33,885 bases of DNA from Candidatus Cloacimonadota bacterium (GTDB lineage Bacteria > Cloacimonadota > Cloacimonadia > Cloacimonadales > WRIO01), in the NCBI GenBank assembly GCA_009777575.1, contig WRLO01000034.1, forward strand, positions 1-33,885, given 5' to 3'. A program made the position numbers and the translations under genes. The notes beneath the pieces were generated by a model. The model was not told where the DNA came from and made no database searches. It saw only the letters and a program-made list of their open reading frames with translations. This document shows, one piece after another, positions 1 to 7,844 of the stretch (position 1 is its first letter; each line of letters opens with the position of its first letter).

Positions 1-296
1 CTCCTAGATTATTCCGCTTAGGAATTATGGCTTGGTAGAAAACAATGCCCCCCAACACATATTTTTTTCCGATAGGAAATATGCATAATACAAAACATTA
101 TACCGCCGGAATATCATAAAACCTAATTTCTATCTAATTCAATGAACAATACAACCTTATTTTCTGTAGGAAAATTGGCTTTGTAGAAAGCGAGGTCACC
201 CTTGTCGTCATTGTGAGGTTGCACCTACATTATCATGCCCAATGTAAAAGATAAATGCTATTATCGGATTTTATTATTTATGGATATAAAAAAAAA
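1..296. other. Intergenic, no gene seen
   Basis: No reading frame here looks like a protein. The stretch is AT-rich. It holds two weakly similar phrases, GGCTTGGTAGAAAAC near 29-43 and GGCTTTGTAGAAAGC near 177-191, which faintly resemble the GCTAGGTAGAAAATG phrase inside the 153-bp repeats at 25436-25985. This may be decayed interspersed repeat sequence. I see no promoter or RNA gene that I can support. Confidence 0.4.
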
Positions 297-322
297 GCCT
301 CTTAAATAAGAGGCTTTTTTTT
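287..322 (-). terminator. Rho-independent terminator, bidirectional in form
   Basis: A perfect 7-bp stem GCCTCTT (297-303) / AAGAGGC (308-314) with loop AAAT is flanked by an A-run on the left and a T-run on the right (315-322). Read on the minus strand it lies just after the stop of the LysM coiled-coil gene at 340 and ends in a U-run, so it should terminate that transcript. The A-run would let it act from the other side too. Confidence 0.85.
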
Positions 323-339
323 ATTAGTTTAAAGAAAAA

Positions 340-1224
340 CTAGTCCCCATCTCTTGGAATCACAAGAATTTGGTCTGGGAATATCAAATTTGGGTCTCTG
401 ATTTGGTCTTGATTGGCTCTGTAGATAACAGGCCATCTTGTTCCAGTTCCATAAACTTCAGGATATTGAGCTATTCTCCAAAGTGACTCACCACGCCATA
501 CGCGCCAAGTGGTAGGTTGACCTCTTGGAATTCTGAGGTTTTGACCAGGGTGAATGAGATTTGGGTTTGAAATTTGGTCACGATTGGCTCTGAAGATAAT
601 TGGCCATCTTGTTGAATCGTTGTAGATGAAGTCATAACCAGCTATTCTTGACAAAGAATCACCTCTTTGAACAGTGTAGCTGTCTTCATAATAACCAGAG
701 GTTCTTCTAGCTCTATCTACAGATTCGCCTACTGCTGTAAATCTGCGATTTAACTCAGTAATATCTCTTTGAAATTCTGGAAGGCGAGCTTCACGAGTTT
801 GGCGTGTTCCATAGTAATCTTCACGAAGTTCGGTAAATGCTCTCGCATTTCTCCATAATTCGTTATCGCTCATTCTTTCCCAGTTGGTTAATTGGTCTTG
901 ATAGTAACGAAGTCTTGCGCGAGTAGCTGCTAAGGTTTCTTCTGTAATGCCGAGAATAGCCATAAGCTCAGCTATTTCTTCGTTCATTTCGCTCAAATGA
1001 CCTCTAGTTTCTTCAATTTCCATTTCTAGCAACATGCTTGATGCCATTGCATCTGCTCTTCTTCTTTGCATTGATGACATTTCGACTTCTAATGCTGCAA
1101 TATATTCCCTTCTTTCGCCCGAACTCAATGCTCTGTATTCAGAATCGCTCAGGTAAGTAAAGCCATGTAGGAACAAAGGGAAAATAAAAATAACTAAAAC
1201 AATAAATAAAGTAAATTTTCTCAT
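340..1224 (-). CDS. Exported coiled-coil protein with two C-terminal LysM domains
   Basis: The 294-residue product begins with a signal-peptide-like segment (residues 1-20, basic start then FTLFIVLVIFIFPLFLHG). A charged Glu/Arg-rich region with heptad-like spacing follows (about 40-175). Two LysM domains end the protein (about 181-235 and 238-290); each has a YTVQRGDSL- or WRVWRGESL-type start, an RWPIIFRAN / RWPVIYRAN core and a NPNLI.PGQ / DPNLIFPDQ end. LysM binds peptidoglycan glycan strands, so an envelope role is likely; the coiled coil suggests oligomerisation. The start has a good Shine-Dalgarno sequence (AAGGAGAAAG before ATG). It lies 12 bp after the small lipoprotein gene and is probably co-transcribed with it. 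No enzyme domain is visible and the exact role is unknown. Confidence 0.85.
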   Translation of the reverse strand: MRKFTLFIVLVIFIFPLFLHGFTYLSDSEYRALSSGERREYIAALEVEMSSMQRRRADAMASSMLLEMEIEETRGHLSEMNEEIAELMAILGITEETLAATRARLRYYQDQLTNWERMSDNELWRNARAFTELREDYYGTRQTREARLPEFQRDITELNRRFTAVGESVDRARRTSGYYEDSYTVQRGDSLSRIAGYDFIYNDSTRWPIIFRANRDQISNPNLIHPGQNLRIPRGQPTTWRVWRGESLWRIAQYPEVYGTGTRWPVIYRANQDQIRDPNLIFPDQILVIPRDGD

Positions 1225-1236
1225 CTTTCTCCTTCC

Positions 1237-1479
1237 TTATTCCATCTCATCGACCATTTCTAACAAGACATCGCGCAATGCCTGTCTCTGCATGATTTCA
1301 GTCTCAAGCTGGCTCTTTTCTCTTTCGAGTGCTAACACTCTTTGTTCGGCATCCAAAGTTTCCTGTCTAGCTTCATTGAATTGATTTTGGCTGACAGGAG
1401 GTGGCTTTGGTGCACAGGCTACTAAAGCTAATGCTACGATTAGCAAAGCAATTACCACTACTCTTTGTAAGTTTTTCAT
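1237..1479 (-). CDS. Small lipoprotein with coiled coil
   Basis: The 80-residue product has a short basic N-terminus, a hydrophobic stretch (VVVIALLIVALALVA) and a lipobox ending in Cys22 (ALVAC), followed by a proline-rich APKPPPVS linker. The rest is a charged helix rich in Glu, Gln and Leu (about 35-80) that looks like a coiled coil. This is the layout of small Lpp-like or Lol-dependent lipoproteins, though no specific family is recognised. The start is preceded by ATGGAGGTACC, a strong ribosome-binding site. It precedes the LysM coiled-coil gene in the same direction with a 12-bp gap, so the two probably work together at the envelope. Confidence 0.8.
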   Translation of the reverse strand: MKNLQRVVVIALLIVALALVACAPKPPPVSQNQFNEARQETLDAEQRVLALEREKSQLETEIMQRQALRDVLLEMVDEME

Positions 1480-1718
1480 GGTACCTCCATATTTTTTTTA
1501 TTATTTATCAATTATTTTGATTTTACATCGATGTTATTTTTTTCACAACCTCTTTTTTGTCAAGAGCTTTTTAAAAAACCATATTATTTTATTTAAAATC
1601 ATTATTCTGTAAAGGAAAAAAGGATGTTTAATTGATGATTATTCTTGCTTGTAAAAAAAGGAAAAAATCAGAATTATATAAAAAAACTGGACTTTTTTGG
1701 ATATTTCCATAAAACTTT

Positions 1719-2924
1719 CTAAAACCTCAATAATTCTCTCGGATTGCGAGCTATTCCTCTTACTCTATACTCAAAATGAACATGATATGCGTTTGCGTTT
1801 CCTGTATTACCTATTGTGGCTATTATTTGACCTTGATCGACTCGCTCACCTACTGAAACAAGATTAGACTCATTATGAGCATATACAGTCATTATATTGT
1901 TGGCATGTTCTAAGATCACTACATTGCCAAAACCTCGTTGCACTCCAGAAAATGCCACTACTCCCGGTAAAACAGCAAAAATATGCGAACCCGGACTTCC
2001 ACCTAAATCTATACCTTGGTGCATCATTCCACCGCGAACTCCAAATTCTGATAATATATTTACATGTCCAACGGGTAAAATCGCTCTACCAGCTGCTACA
2101 GGTAGGGGTGCTACATTTCTATCTACATTAAGGTTAGCGACATTTGAGGGTTCCATTATATTTAATATTTGTCCAACTCTTATATTGGTGTTAGAGAGCC
2201 TATTCCATCTTCTTAAATCTTCAACACTTACACCATATTGCAAGGCTATTCTGAAAAGATTTTCTCCGCGCCTTACTGTATGCGTAACAGACCTGTTAGA
2301 ACTCGCAACTGTTGGTGTTTGTTGAACTATCGGAGGTAAGTTTTCTGAAACATCAATAGTGACATGACCATCTTCAAGCCATATTCTTTGCCCCGGATAA
2401 ATCGTAAATCCCGTGAGTCTATTATATTCAACTAAATAAATAACATCAATATCATAATGCCTTGATATTGAGGTTAATGTTTCACCCGGTTCTACGATAT
2501 GAAATCTTTGACTAGTGCTTACTGCTGGTTGATTTTGGGTTGGAGTGGTGTTGCTCGGAGCTTCATAACCAACAATAAGTCTTTGTCCAACCCGAATATT
2601 ACTGCTTCGGAGGCTATTCCATTCTACAAGTTGTGAAACTGTTGTATTTCGACTTCTGGCTATTGAAGTGAGATTATCTCCAGCCCGAACTGTATAATGA
2701 ATGGGAGTTTGTCCCGTAAACTTTCTGACAACAAGCCTTTGACCAACCCTGATATTGTCATTTGAGAGATTATTCATTTCTCTCAAGTCGTTGACGCTTA
2801 TCTGAAATCTTGTTGCTATTCGAGTTAATGTATCTCCTCTCTGGACGGTATAAATCTCATTAGAGAAGAGAAAGGCATTAAGCCATAAATTTATTAAAAT
2901 AAACAAAATACATTTTTTATTCAT
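1719..2924 (-). CDS. Secreted M23 peptidase with four LysM repeats
   Basis: The 401-residue product has a signal peptide (1-21), four LysM modules (about 24-68, 75-118, 141-184 and 213-256) and a C-terminal M23/LytM domain (about 285-400). Zinc ligands are visible as HQGID (H...D), a mid-domain YAHN and the final HVHFE motif, so the metal site looks complete. Such proteins are either peptidoglycan endopeptidases or, when degenerate, amidase activators (NlpD/EnvC type); the intact ligands favour an active enzyme. The start is supported by AAAGGA six bases before ATG. It sits upstream of the lipoprotein/LysM pair on the same strand but 239 bp away, so it may have its own transcript. Confidence 0.9.
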   Translation of the reverse strand: MNKKCILFILINLWLNAFLFSNEIYTVQRGDTLTRIATRFQISVNDLREMNNLSNDNIRVGQRLVVRKFTGQTPIHYTVRAGDNLTSIARSRNTTVSQLVEWNSLRSSNIRVGQRLIVGYEAPSNTTPTQNQPAVSTSQRFHIVEPGETLTSISRHYDIDVIYLVEYNRLTGFTIYPGQRIWLEDGHVTIDVSENLPPIVQQTPTVASSNRSVTHTVRRGENLFRIALQYGVSVEDLRRWNRLSNTNIRVGQILNIMEPSNVANLNVDRNVAPLPVAAGRAILPVGHVNILSEFGVRGGMMHQGIDLGGSPGSHIFAVLPGVVAFSGVQRGFGNVVILEHANNIMTVYAHNESNLVSVGERVDQGQIIATIGNTGNANAYHVHFEYRVRGIARNPRELLRF

Positions 2925-3433
2925 ACAAATCCTTTGACAATTTACCTAGAGGAAAACTTCACTTTTTTATGAATTTTGTCGATAATTATTTTTTAACAGC
3001 TTTTTTGTCAATAATTTTATTTGGGACAATAAACCACTAGTTGTAAAATAATGGGGCTGATAGTTTTCTATGAAACAGATTTACTCATACCTGTAGAGAA
3101 AAGAATTGAATAACAGGAAAATAGGTTCCCATTTTGTCATTCTGAATGGAATTTTGTTATTATAAACGGAGTTTTGTCGTTCTGAACGAAGTGAAGGATC
3201 TCAAATCCAATTCTATATCCAGTTCCTTCACTTCGCTCATATTGACAAGGAAAACTTATTTTGAGACAACCTCTTTCATTAGAAAACGGTACCAAACACA
3301 GATTCCCATCCCCCAGAAGCTATCTCAGTGCATCTTCCACAATCCTCGTCGTTGCTGTAGGTTACCAAGTGTTATCATCACAATGTAATCAGCGTTCACA
3401 AAAATTTATAATTTATAATTTATAATTTATAAT
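2925..3433. other. Intergenic region with tandem and palindromic repeats
   Basis: There is no convincing gene here. The right half holds three 20-bp tandem copies of a TTTTGTCATTCTGAATGGA-like unit (3131-3190), a 12-bp perfect inverted repeat running from 3187 to 3235, and the start of a heptamer microsatellite at 3403. The left half is upstream of the LysM-M23 gene and contains TTGACA-like hexamers on the minus strand (3006-3011 and 2977-2982), but no clean downstream element follows either one. Confidence 0.55.
3131..3235. repeat. REP-like TCATTCTGAAYGAAG repeat with hairpin
   Basis: Three adjacent 20-bp units (3131-3150, 3151-3170, 3171-3190) share the pattern RTTTTGTYRTTMTRAAYGRA. The last continues into CGAAGTGAAGGA (3187-3198), which pairs perfectly with TCCTTCACTTCG (3224-3235). 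The same family recurs in hairpin form at 9897-9968 and as a decayed piece near 19509-19535. It looks like an interspersed palindromic repeat family rather than a gene part. Confidence 0.7.
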
Positions 3434-3451
3434 TTATAATTTGTAATTCAT
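3403..3451. repeat. Heptamer microsatellite AATTTAT overlapping the glyA 3' end
   Basis: Five exact AATTTAT units (3403-3437) are followed by two degenerate ones (AATTTGT, AATTCAT). The array runs into the end of glyA, whose stop codon lies at 3434-3436. The last residues of the protein (about NYKL) and the stop are therefore written in microsatellite sequence. Confidence 0.85.
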
Positions 3452-4744
3452 AATCATATCTTTATATAAAGGAAATTTCGATGTCAAATTTCTCACCTCT
3501 GATTTCACCTCAGAGAGTTTTTCTTCATTTTCAGAATTATCAAACACCTTTTTGATAAATTTTGCTATCAGACACATTTCTGCTTCTTTCATTCCACGGG
3601 TTGTAATAGCTGGTGTGCCAATCCTTATTCCTGATGCTACAAGAGGAGGTCTTGAATCATAAGGAACAGTGTTTTTATTAACTGTTATACCTGCTACATC
3701 TAGTAGTTCTTCCATTTTTTTTCCTGAAATGCCTCCTTCTTCTTCAGTTCCAAGATTTAAAAGAACAAGATGATTGTCTGTTCCACCAGAAACAAGTTTA
3801 AAACCCTCTTTTTTGAGAGCTTCAGCTAAGGCACTGGCATTTTTTATTACTTGTTTTTGATATGTTTTAAAATCTTCTGACAATGCTTCTTTGAAAGCTA
3901 CAGCTTTTGCTGCAATGATGTGCATTAAGGGTCCACCTTGAATACCCGGAAAAACATTGGTGTCCACATCTTTAGCATATTCTTTTTTACAAAGAATCAA
4001 TCCTGAGCGAGGTCCTCTAAGTGTTTTGTGAGTGGTAGAAGTCACGATATCTGCAAAAGGAACAGGATTTTGATGCAATCCTGTCGCAACAAGTCCAGCT
4101 ATATGCGCCATATCTACAAAAAGTTTTGCTCCTATTTCATCAGCAATTTCTCTGAACTTTGCAAAATCGATAGCTCTGGGATAAGCAGACGCACCTGTCA
4201 AAATCAAAGCTGGTTTATGCTCTAAAGCGAGCTTTCTGATCACTGAATAATCAAGTTTTTCAGTTTCTTTATCAACTCCATAATGAATTATTTTGTAAAA
4301 CTGCCCAGAAAAACTCAGAGGGTGACCATGGGTAAGATGTCCGCCACAAGCAAGTTCAAGACTCAATACAGTATCACCCGGTTTAATTAATGAAAAATAA
4401 GCTGCCATATTAGCTTGCGAACCAGAATGAGCCTGCACATTTGCATGTTCAGCACCAAATAGCTCTTTTGCCCTTTCTATAGCGAGTTTTTCGACGATGT
4501 CTACATGTTCGCACCCACCATAATATCTACCATAAAGATTGTAATTAGCCTCACCTGTTTTCTTGCTCCAGCGATATGGGTAGCCTTCTGCATATTTATT
4601 AGTCAAAACAGAGCCAGCAGCCTCTAATACTGCTCTTGATACATAATTTTCTGATGCTATCAATTCAAGATTATCTTCTTGTCTGACAAGCTCTTCTTGC
4701 AATGCTGCATATAATTCAGGGTCATTTTTTTGGATTTGTTTCAT
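3434..4744 (-). CDS. glyA: Serine hydroxymethyltransferase
   Basis: This PLP enzyme interconverts serine and glycine while charging tetrahydrofolate with a one-carbon unit, in the cytosol. From Met at 4744 the product is 436 residues, close to the family's usual length of about 415-430. Hallmarks are the N-terminal [11 protein letters not shown] segment, NKYAEGYP, the [16 protein letters not shown] region, and the PLP-lysine motif [15 protein letters not shown]. The frame is open 29 codons further upstream, but that stretch overlaps the end of rpiB and does not look like SHMT. GTGAGGAAATA right before ATG at 4744 supports the shorter form. It follows rpiB by 7 bp and is the last gene of the ptb-rpiB-glyA operon. 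Its extreme C-terminus is encoded by the heptamer microsatellite. Confidence 0.97.
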   Translation of the reverse strand: MKQIQKNDPELYAALQEELVRQEDNLELIASENYVSRAVLEAAGSVLTNKYAEGYPYRWSKKTGEANYNLYGRYYGGCEHVDIVEKLAIERAKELFGAEHANVQAHSGSQANMAAYFSLIKPGDTVLSLELACGGHLTHGHPLSFSGQFYKIIHYGVDKETEKLDYSVIRKLALEHKPALILTGASAYPRAIDFAKFREIADEIGAKLFVDMAHIAGLVATGLHQNPVPFADIVTSTTHKTLRGPRSGLILCKKEYAKDVDTNVFPGIQGGPLMHIIAAKAVAFKEALSEDFKTYQKQVIKNASALAEALKKEGFKLVSGGTDNHLVLLNLGTEEEGGISGKKMEELLDVAGITVNKNTVPYDSRPPLVASGIRIGTPAITTRGMKEAEMCLIAKFIKKVFDNSENEEKLSEVKSEVRNLTSKFPLYKDMIMNYKL

Positions 4745-4751
4745 TATTTCC

Positions 4752-5627
4752 TCACTTAAAATATTTACGAAGAAAGATAGGAATGGGCGCTTTGCCTTTT
4801 TTAGGTTCTTCCTTATCTCGTAACATTTCATATTTATTTATTTTTTCTATTCTATTTTTGTGCCTTATTTCATCGGAAAAAGGTTCGTTTAAAAAGGTTG
4901 TCAAGATTTCAAGTGCCTGTTCTGTATTTAAAAACCTACCAGCTAAAACAAGCACATTGGCATCGTTGTGCTGCCTTGCAAGTCTTGCAAATTCGGGTGT
5001 TAAGCAAAGGCTAGCGCGTATCCCATTCACTTTATTTGCTATCATACTCATGCCTTGACCAGTTCCGCAAATCAAAATTCCAAAAACTCTATTTCCGCTC
5101 CCCAAATTCGTTTTTAAAGCCTCTGCTGCACTAATTCCAGTATCCACATAGTCAATAGGTTCAGAAGTATATGCTCCAAAATCGTGAAATTCGATAGTTT
5201 CTCCCACTTCTGTTCTAATCGGTTCTATTGATTTCCTCTCCGTAGCAGAAATCTCCGATTTCCCCTCAGTAGCAGAAATCTCCGATTTCCCCTCAGTAGC
5301 AGAAATCTCCGATTTCCCCTCAGTAGCAGAAATCTCCGATTTCATCTCCGTAGCAGAAATCTCCGATTTCCCCTCAGTAGCAGAAATCTCCGATTTCATC
5401 TCCGTAGCAGAAATCTCCGATTTCATCTCCGTAGCAGAAATCTCCGATTTCATCTCCGTAGCAGAAATCTCCGATTTCATCTCCGTAGCAGAAATCTCCG
5501 ATTTCCCCTCAGTAGCAAAAATCTCCGATTTCCTCGTAAATGAGAGAGTTAATCTATTATTTAAAAAGCTCTTTATACTCTCTTTCAGTTCATATCCTGC
5601 ATGATCAGAAGCGAGGAATATTTTCAT
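4752..5627 (-). CDS. rpiB: Ribose-5-phosphate isomerase B with a large in-frame repeat insertion
   Basis: RpiB/LacAB-family enzymes interconvert ribose 5-phosphate and ribulose 5-phosphate in the non-oxidative pentose phosphate pathway. The family is normally about 145-150 residues; this product has 291. The core is intact: DHAGYELK (8-15), the catalytic-Cys motif ILICGTGQG (Cys187, equivalent to E. coli Cys66), [10 protein letters not shown] (His220) and HKNRIEKI near the C-terminus. Between helix 1 (ending FLNNR, residue 25) and the strand starting IEFHDFG (145-151) lie about 115 extra residues. Residues 32-130 are eleven 9-residue units of the type KSEISATE plus G or M. There is also a short basic C-terminal tail. 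A strong AAGGAGAGCAAA ribosome-binding site precedes ATG. The insertion site matches a surface loop, so a folded active enzyme is plausible but unproven. Confidence 0.93.
   Translation of the reverse strand: MKIFLASDHAGYELKESIKSFLNNRLTLSFTRKSEIFATEGKSEISATEMKSEISATEMKSEISATEMKSEISATEMKSEISATEGKSEISATEMKSEISATEGKSEISATEGKSEISATEGKSEISATERKSIEPIRTEVGETIEFHDFGAYTSEPIDYVDTGISAAEALKTNLGSGNRVFGILICGTGQGMSMIANKVNGIRASLCLTPEFARLARQHNDANVLVLAGRFLNTEQALEILTTFLNEPFSDEIRHKNRIEKINKYEMLRDKEEPKKGKAPIPIFLRKYFK
5238..5534. repeat. In-frame tandem array, 11 x 27 bp, inside rpiB
   Basis: Eleven head-to-tail units share the core GTAGCAGAAATCTCCGATTT, joined by 4-nt linkers that give a strict 27-bp period. Each core contains the inverted repeat GAAATC-TCC-GATTTC. 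Read on the coding (minus) strand each unit is nine codons, KSEISATE plus G, M or R. One end unit (about 5514-5534) has GCAAAAATC in place of GCAGAAATC, changing Ser to Phe. A partial unit (GATTTC at 5229-5234) continues on the left, and CTCGTAA follows on the right. The core is the same as in the non-coding array at 6716-7354. Confidence 0.95.
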
Positions 5628-5674
5628 TTTGCTCTCCTTGATTTGATGAGGAAAATCACTGCTAATTTCTCATA

Positions 5675-6583
5675 TCACTGATCTGTAGTAACTGCTGCCA
5701 AAGCTATCGAATAAAGTTTTGTTTTCGCACTATCACCCCTTGAGGAAAGTATTGCAGGAACTTTTGCTCCGACAACCATAGCTCCGACCTCTGCATGTAA
5801 AAACTTTGTTACTGTTTTATAATACACATTTGCAGATTCTATATTGGGAAATAGGACAACATCAGCATTTCCGCCTACGGGACTTTTATATCCTTTGATA
5901 GTCACAGCTTCTTTATCTATAGCGAGATCAAAACCCATTGGTCCATCAATAATACTTTTTCCAAAAAATCCGTTCTTTGCTCTTTCGACAAGAGCCATTG
6001 CATCAGCAGAAGACGATATTTTTGTGGTTTGTTTTTCTGATGGAGCAACTAGAGCTACTAGAGGTTCTTCATTTCCGAGTTTATGGGCAGTATCAATGAG
6101 AAAATGCAAGATTTTTTCTTTTTGTTCTAATGTTGGTGCTGGAATCACTGCTACATCTCCAACAATCATTAATTTAGGATATTCAGAATGTTCAATCACA
6201 GTAACATGCGTGAGCATAGAACCAGGTTCCATGATGCCCCTTTCTTTGTTTAAAAGGCATCTCATGTAGTCATCAGTTGTGATAGAACCTTTCATAATCA
6301 ATTGTGCCCTACCCTGATTGATAAAATCACAGCACAGCAAACCAGCTTCTATAGGGTCACTTTGCTCAATAATATTGAATTTGTTGATGTCAAAATTGCT
6401 GTCTAGACACATCTTTTCTATGACTGCTTTTTCACCTGTTAAGGTAGCTTCTATAAGTCCAGCATCTACGGCATCATTTACAGCATCAAGAGTATGTTGA
6501 TCATTTACATAAACAACAACTAATCGCTTTTTGGACTTCTGTTTAGCTAAGTCTACTAATTCTTCCAATTTAACTATTTTCAT
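5675..6583 (-). CDS. Phosphate butyryltransferase/acetyltransferase family enzyme
   Basis: The 302-residue product matches the Ptb/Pta family, which transfers an acyl group between CoA and phosphate and can feed ATP formation through an acyl kinase. Visible features are an N-terminal VVVYVNDQHTLDAV segment, the QLIMKGSITTDDYMRCLL stretch, LTHVTVIEH, and the C-terminal GNADVVLFPNIESANVYYK and GAKVPAILSSRGDS motifs typical of Ptb. Its length fits Ptb (about 300) rather than long Pta proteins. The frame is open up to 6655, but that stretch contains the promoter at 6626-6655. GGAG at 6591-6594 with a 7-nt gap supports Met at 6583 (a second ATG lies at 6586). It is the first gene of the ptb-rpiB-glyA operon. 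Whether butyryl-, acetyl- or another acyl-CoA is used cannot be read from sequence. Confidence 0.9.
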   Translation of the reverse strand: MKIVKLEELVDLAKQKSKKRLVVVYVNDQHTLDAVNDAVDAGLIEATLTGEKAVIEKMCLDSNFDINKFNIIEQSDPIEAGLLCCDFINQGRAQLIMKGSITTDDYMRCLLNKERGIMEPGSMLTHVTVIEHSEYPKLMIVGDVAVIPAPTLEQKEKILHFLIDTAHKLGNEEPLVALVAPSEKQTTKISSSADAMALVERAKNGFFGKSIIDGPMGFDLAIDKEAVTIKGYKSPVGGNADVVLFPNIESANVYYKTVTKFLHAEVGAMVVGAKVPAILSSRGDSAKTKLYSIALAAVTTDQ

Positions 6584-6625
6584 CATCTTTCTCCTTTTAC
6601 ACTCACTTAGGTGAATCTCAAAGAA

Positions 6626-6655
6626 CAAGTTTTTATTTTTAATACGATTTGTCAA
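6626..6655 (-). promoter_or_regulatory. Promoter of the ptb-rpiB-glyA operon
   Basis: On the minus strand TTGACA (6655-6650) is followed by exactly 20 nt and then CTTG (6629-6626). This is the layout of the other TTGACA-N20-TTTG promoters in the window, with one mismatch in the downstream box. Transcription would start near 6619, leaving a leader of about 35 nt before the ATG at 6583. It argues against the longer reading-frame start at 6655. Confidence 0.65.
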
Positions 6656-6715
6656 CTATTTTCTAAAAAACTCTGTCCAATATGTAATATGAGCCACAAT
6701 TAAGCATTTTACCTC

Positions 6716-7354
6716 GTAGCAGAAATCTCCGATTTCCTCCATCCGTAGCAGAAACCTCCGATTTCCTCCATCCGTAGCAGAAATCTCCGATTTCCTCCAT
6801 CCGTAGCAGAAATCTCCGATTTCATCCATCCGTAGCAGAAATCTCCGATTTCAACCATCCGTAGCAGAAATCTCCGATTTCATCCATCCGTAGCAGAAAT
6901 CTCCGATTTCAAACATCCGTAGCAGAAATCTCCGATTTCAAACATCCGTAGCAGAAATCTCCGATTTCCTCACATCCGTAGCAGAAATCTCCGATTTCCT
7001 CACATCCGTAGCAAAAATCTCCGATTTCAAACATCCGTAGCAGAAATCTCCGATTTCCTCACATCCGTAGCAGAAATCTCCGATTTCAAACATCCGTAGC
7101 AGAAATCTCCGATTTCCTCACATCCGTAGCAGAAATCTCCGATTTCCACTCATCCGTAGCAGAAATCTCCGATTTCAACCATCCGTAGCAGAAATCTCCG
7201 ATTTCCTCACATCCGTAGCAGAAATCTCCGATTTCCTCACATCCGTAGCAGAAATCTCCGATTTCCTCACATCCGTAGCAGAAATCTCCGATTTCCACTC
7301 ATCCGTAGCAGAAATCTCCGATTTCCCCCATCCGTAGCAGAAATCTCCGATTTC
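6716..7354. repeat. Intergenic hairpin-repeat array, 22 units of 29/30 bp
   Basis: I count 22 copies of the core GTAGCAGAAATCTCCGATTT followed by C, starting at 6716, 6745, 6774, 6803, 6832, 6861, 6890, 6919, 6948, 6978, 7008, 7037, 7067, 7096, 7126, 7156, 7185, 7215, 7245, 7275, 7305 and 7334. Between GATTTC and the next CCGTAGC sits a 6- or 7-nt linker that always ends in CAT (CTCCAT, ATCCAT, AACCAT, AAACAT, CTCACAT, CACTCAT, CCCCAT). Each unit can fold as GAAATC-TCC-GATTTC. Two units carry point changes (GAAACCTCC in the second, GCAAAAATC in the eleventh). CTCGTA occurs at both ends of the array. The core is the one found in frame inside rpiB. No gene is supported inside it. Confidence 0.95.
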
Positions 7355-7536
7355 CTCGTAATATATACTACTTTTTAAAACTAAAAAAAATCCAACCTTT
7401 TTATATTTTAATAACACTATATATAAAAGATATAAATTTTTAATGATTGAATTTTATGAGTGCTGTATAATCTGTTATGAGAATACTTTGATTACACTCA
7501 TTCATTCATTCATTACAAAGTGGAGTTTAAATAACC
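7355..7536. other. Leader region of the STAS-chemoreceptor pair
   Basis: This AT-rich spacer lies between the repeat array and the STAS gene. It has an extended-10-like TGTATAAT (7464-7471) without a matching upstream box, and a tetranucleotide run of CATT (about 7499-7514) just before the ribosome-binding site. No TTGACA-N20-TTTG promoter is present. The start signals are therefore uncertain. Confidence 0.35.
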
Positions 7537-7818
7537 ATGAAATTCACAAAAAAAATTGATAACGAGGTTCTCGTCATCTCAATTGAGGGTAAGCTCGATA
7601 AATCAGCTGCATTAATTCTGCAGAATATGTTAACAAAAGTTTTTGATGAGACTACACAAAAATCACCAAATGGTATGACAAATGAAGTGCATTTAGATTG
7701 TACTAAAATAAGCTATCTGTCTGCAACAGGGTTAAGAATATTGATGGTTATAGAAAAAAATGCAAAGGAATCTGGAATTCCTTTTATCATCAATGGATTA
7801 TATGAAAATAAAGCATGA
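7537..7818 (+). CDS. STAS-domain protein (anti-sigma factor antagonist-like)
   Basis: The 93-residue product is a single STAS domain: strand [11 protein letters not shown] (11-21), helix [10 protein letters not shown], and the signature loop [10 protein letters not shown] (60-69) followed by helix MVIEKNA. In SpoIIAA-type proteins the phosphorylated Ser precedes the conserved Gly-Leu; here that position is Thr64, with Ser62 two residues before. Such proteins work in partner-switching with a serine/threonine kinase of the RsbW type, or act as output modules next to chemoreceptors. GTGGAG lies 11 nt before ATG, a rather long spacing. The gene ends just before the downstream chemoreceptor, whose ribosome-binding site follows at once, so the two are an operon and may share a signalling path. 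No kinase or phosphatase partner is in the window. Confidence 0.85.
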   Translation: MKFTKKIDNEVLVISIEGKLDKSAALILQNMLTKVFDETTQKSPNGMTNEVHLDCTKISYLSATGLRILMVIEKNAKESGIPFIINGLYENKA

Positions 7819-7844
7819 ACAATATAAATCAAGGAGAAAAAAAA

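Noticed and set aside
1531..1563. Promoter for the lipoprotein/LysM pair with TTGACA at 1563-1558 (minus)
   Set aside because: The position 20 nt downstream reads ATAA, not TTTG, and a sigma-70-like TAACAT lies at a 21-nt spacing. Not strong enough to list.
3146..3388. 80-codon plus-strand frame
   Set aside because: It is built from the REP-like repeat and its hairpin and has no protein-like composition or start signal.
4744..4831. Upstream extension of glyA
   Set aside because: It overlaps the end of rpiB, is unlike SHMT N-termini, and a ribosome-binding site precedes the internal ATG at 4744.
6716..7354. CRISPR array
   Set aside because: The repeats are nearly identical but the gaps are only 6-7 nt and low in complexity, far too short to be spacers, and there is no cas gene.
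7086..7417. Small minus-strand reading frames through the repeat array (EIGDFCYG or KSEISATD peptides)
   Set aside because: They arise only where the period happens to be 30 bp, break wherever it is 29 bp, have no ribosome-binding site and no conserved end.
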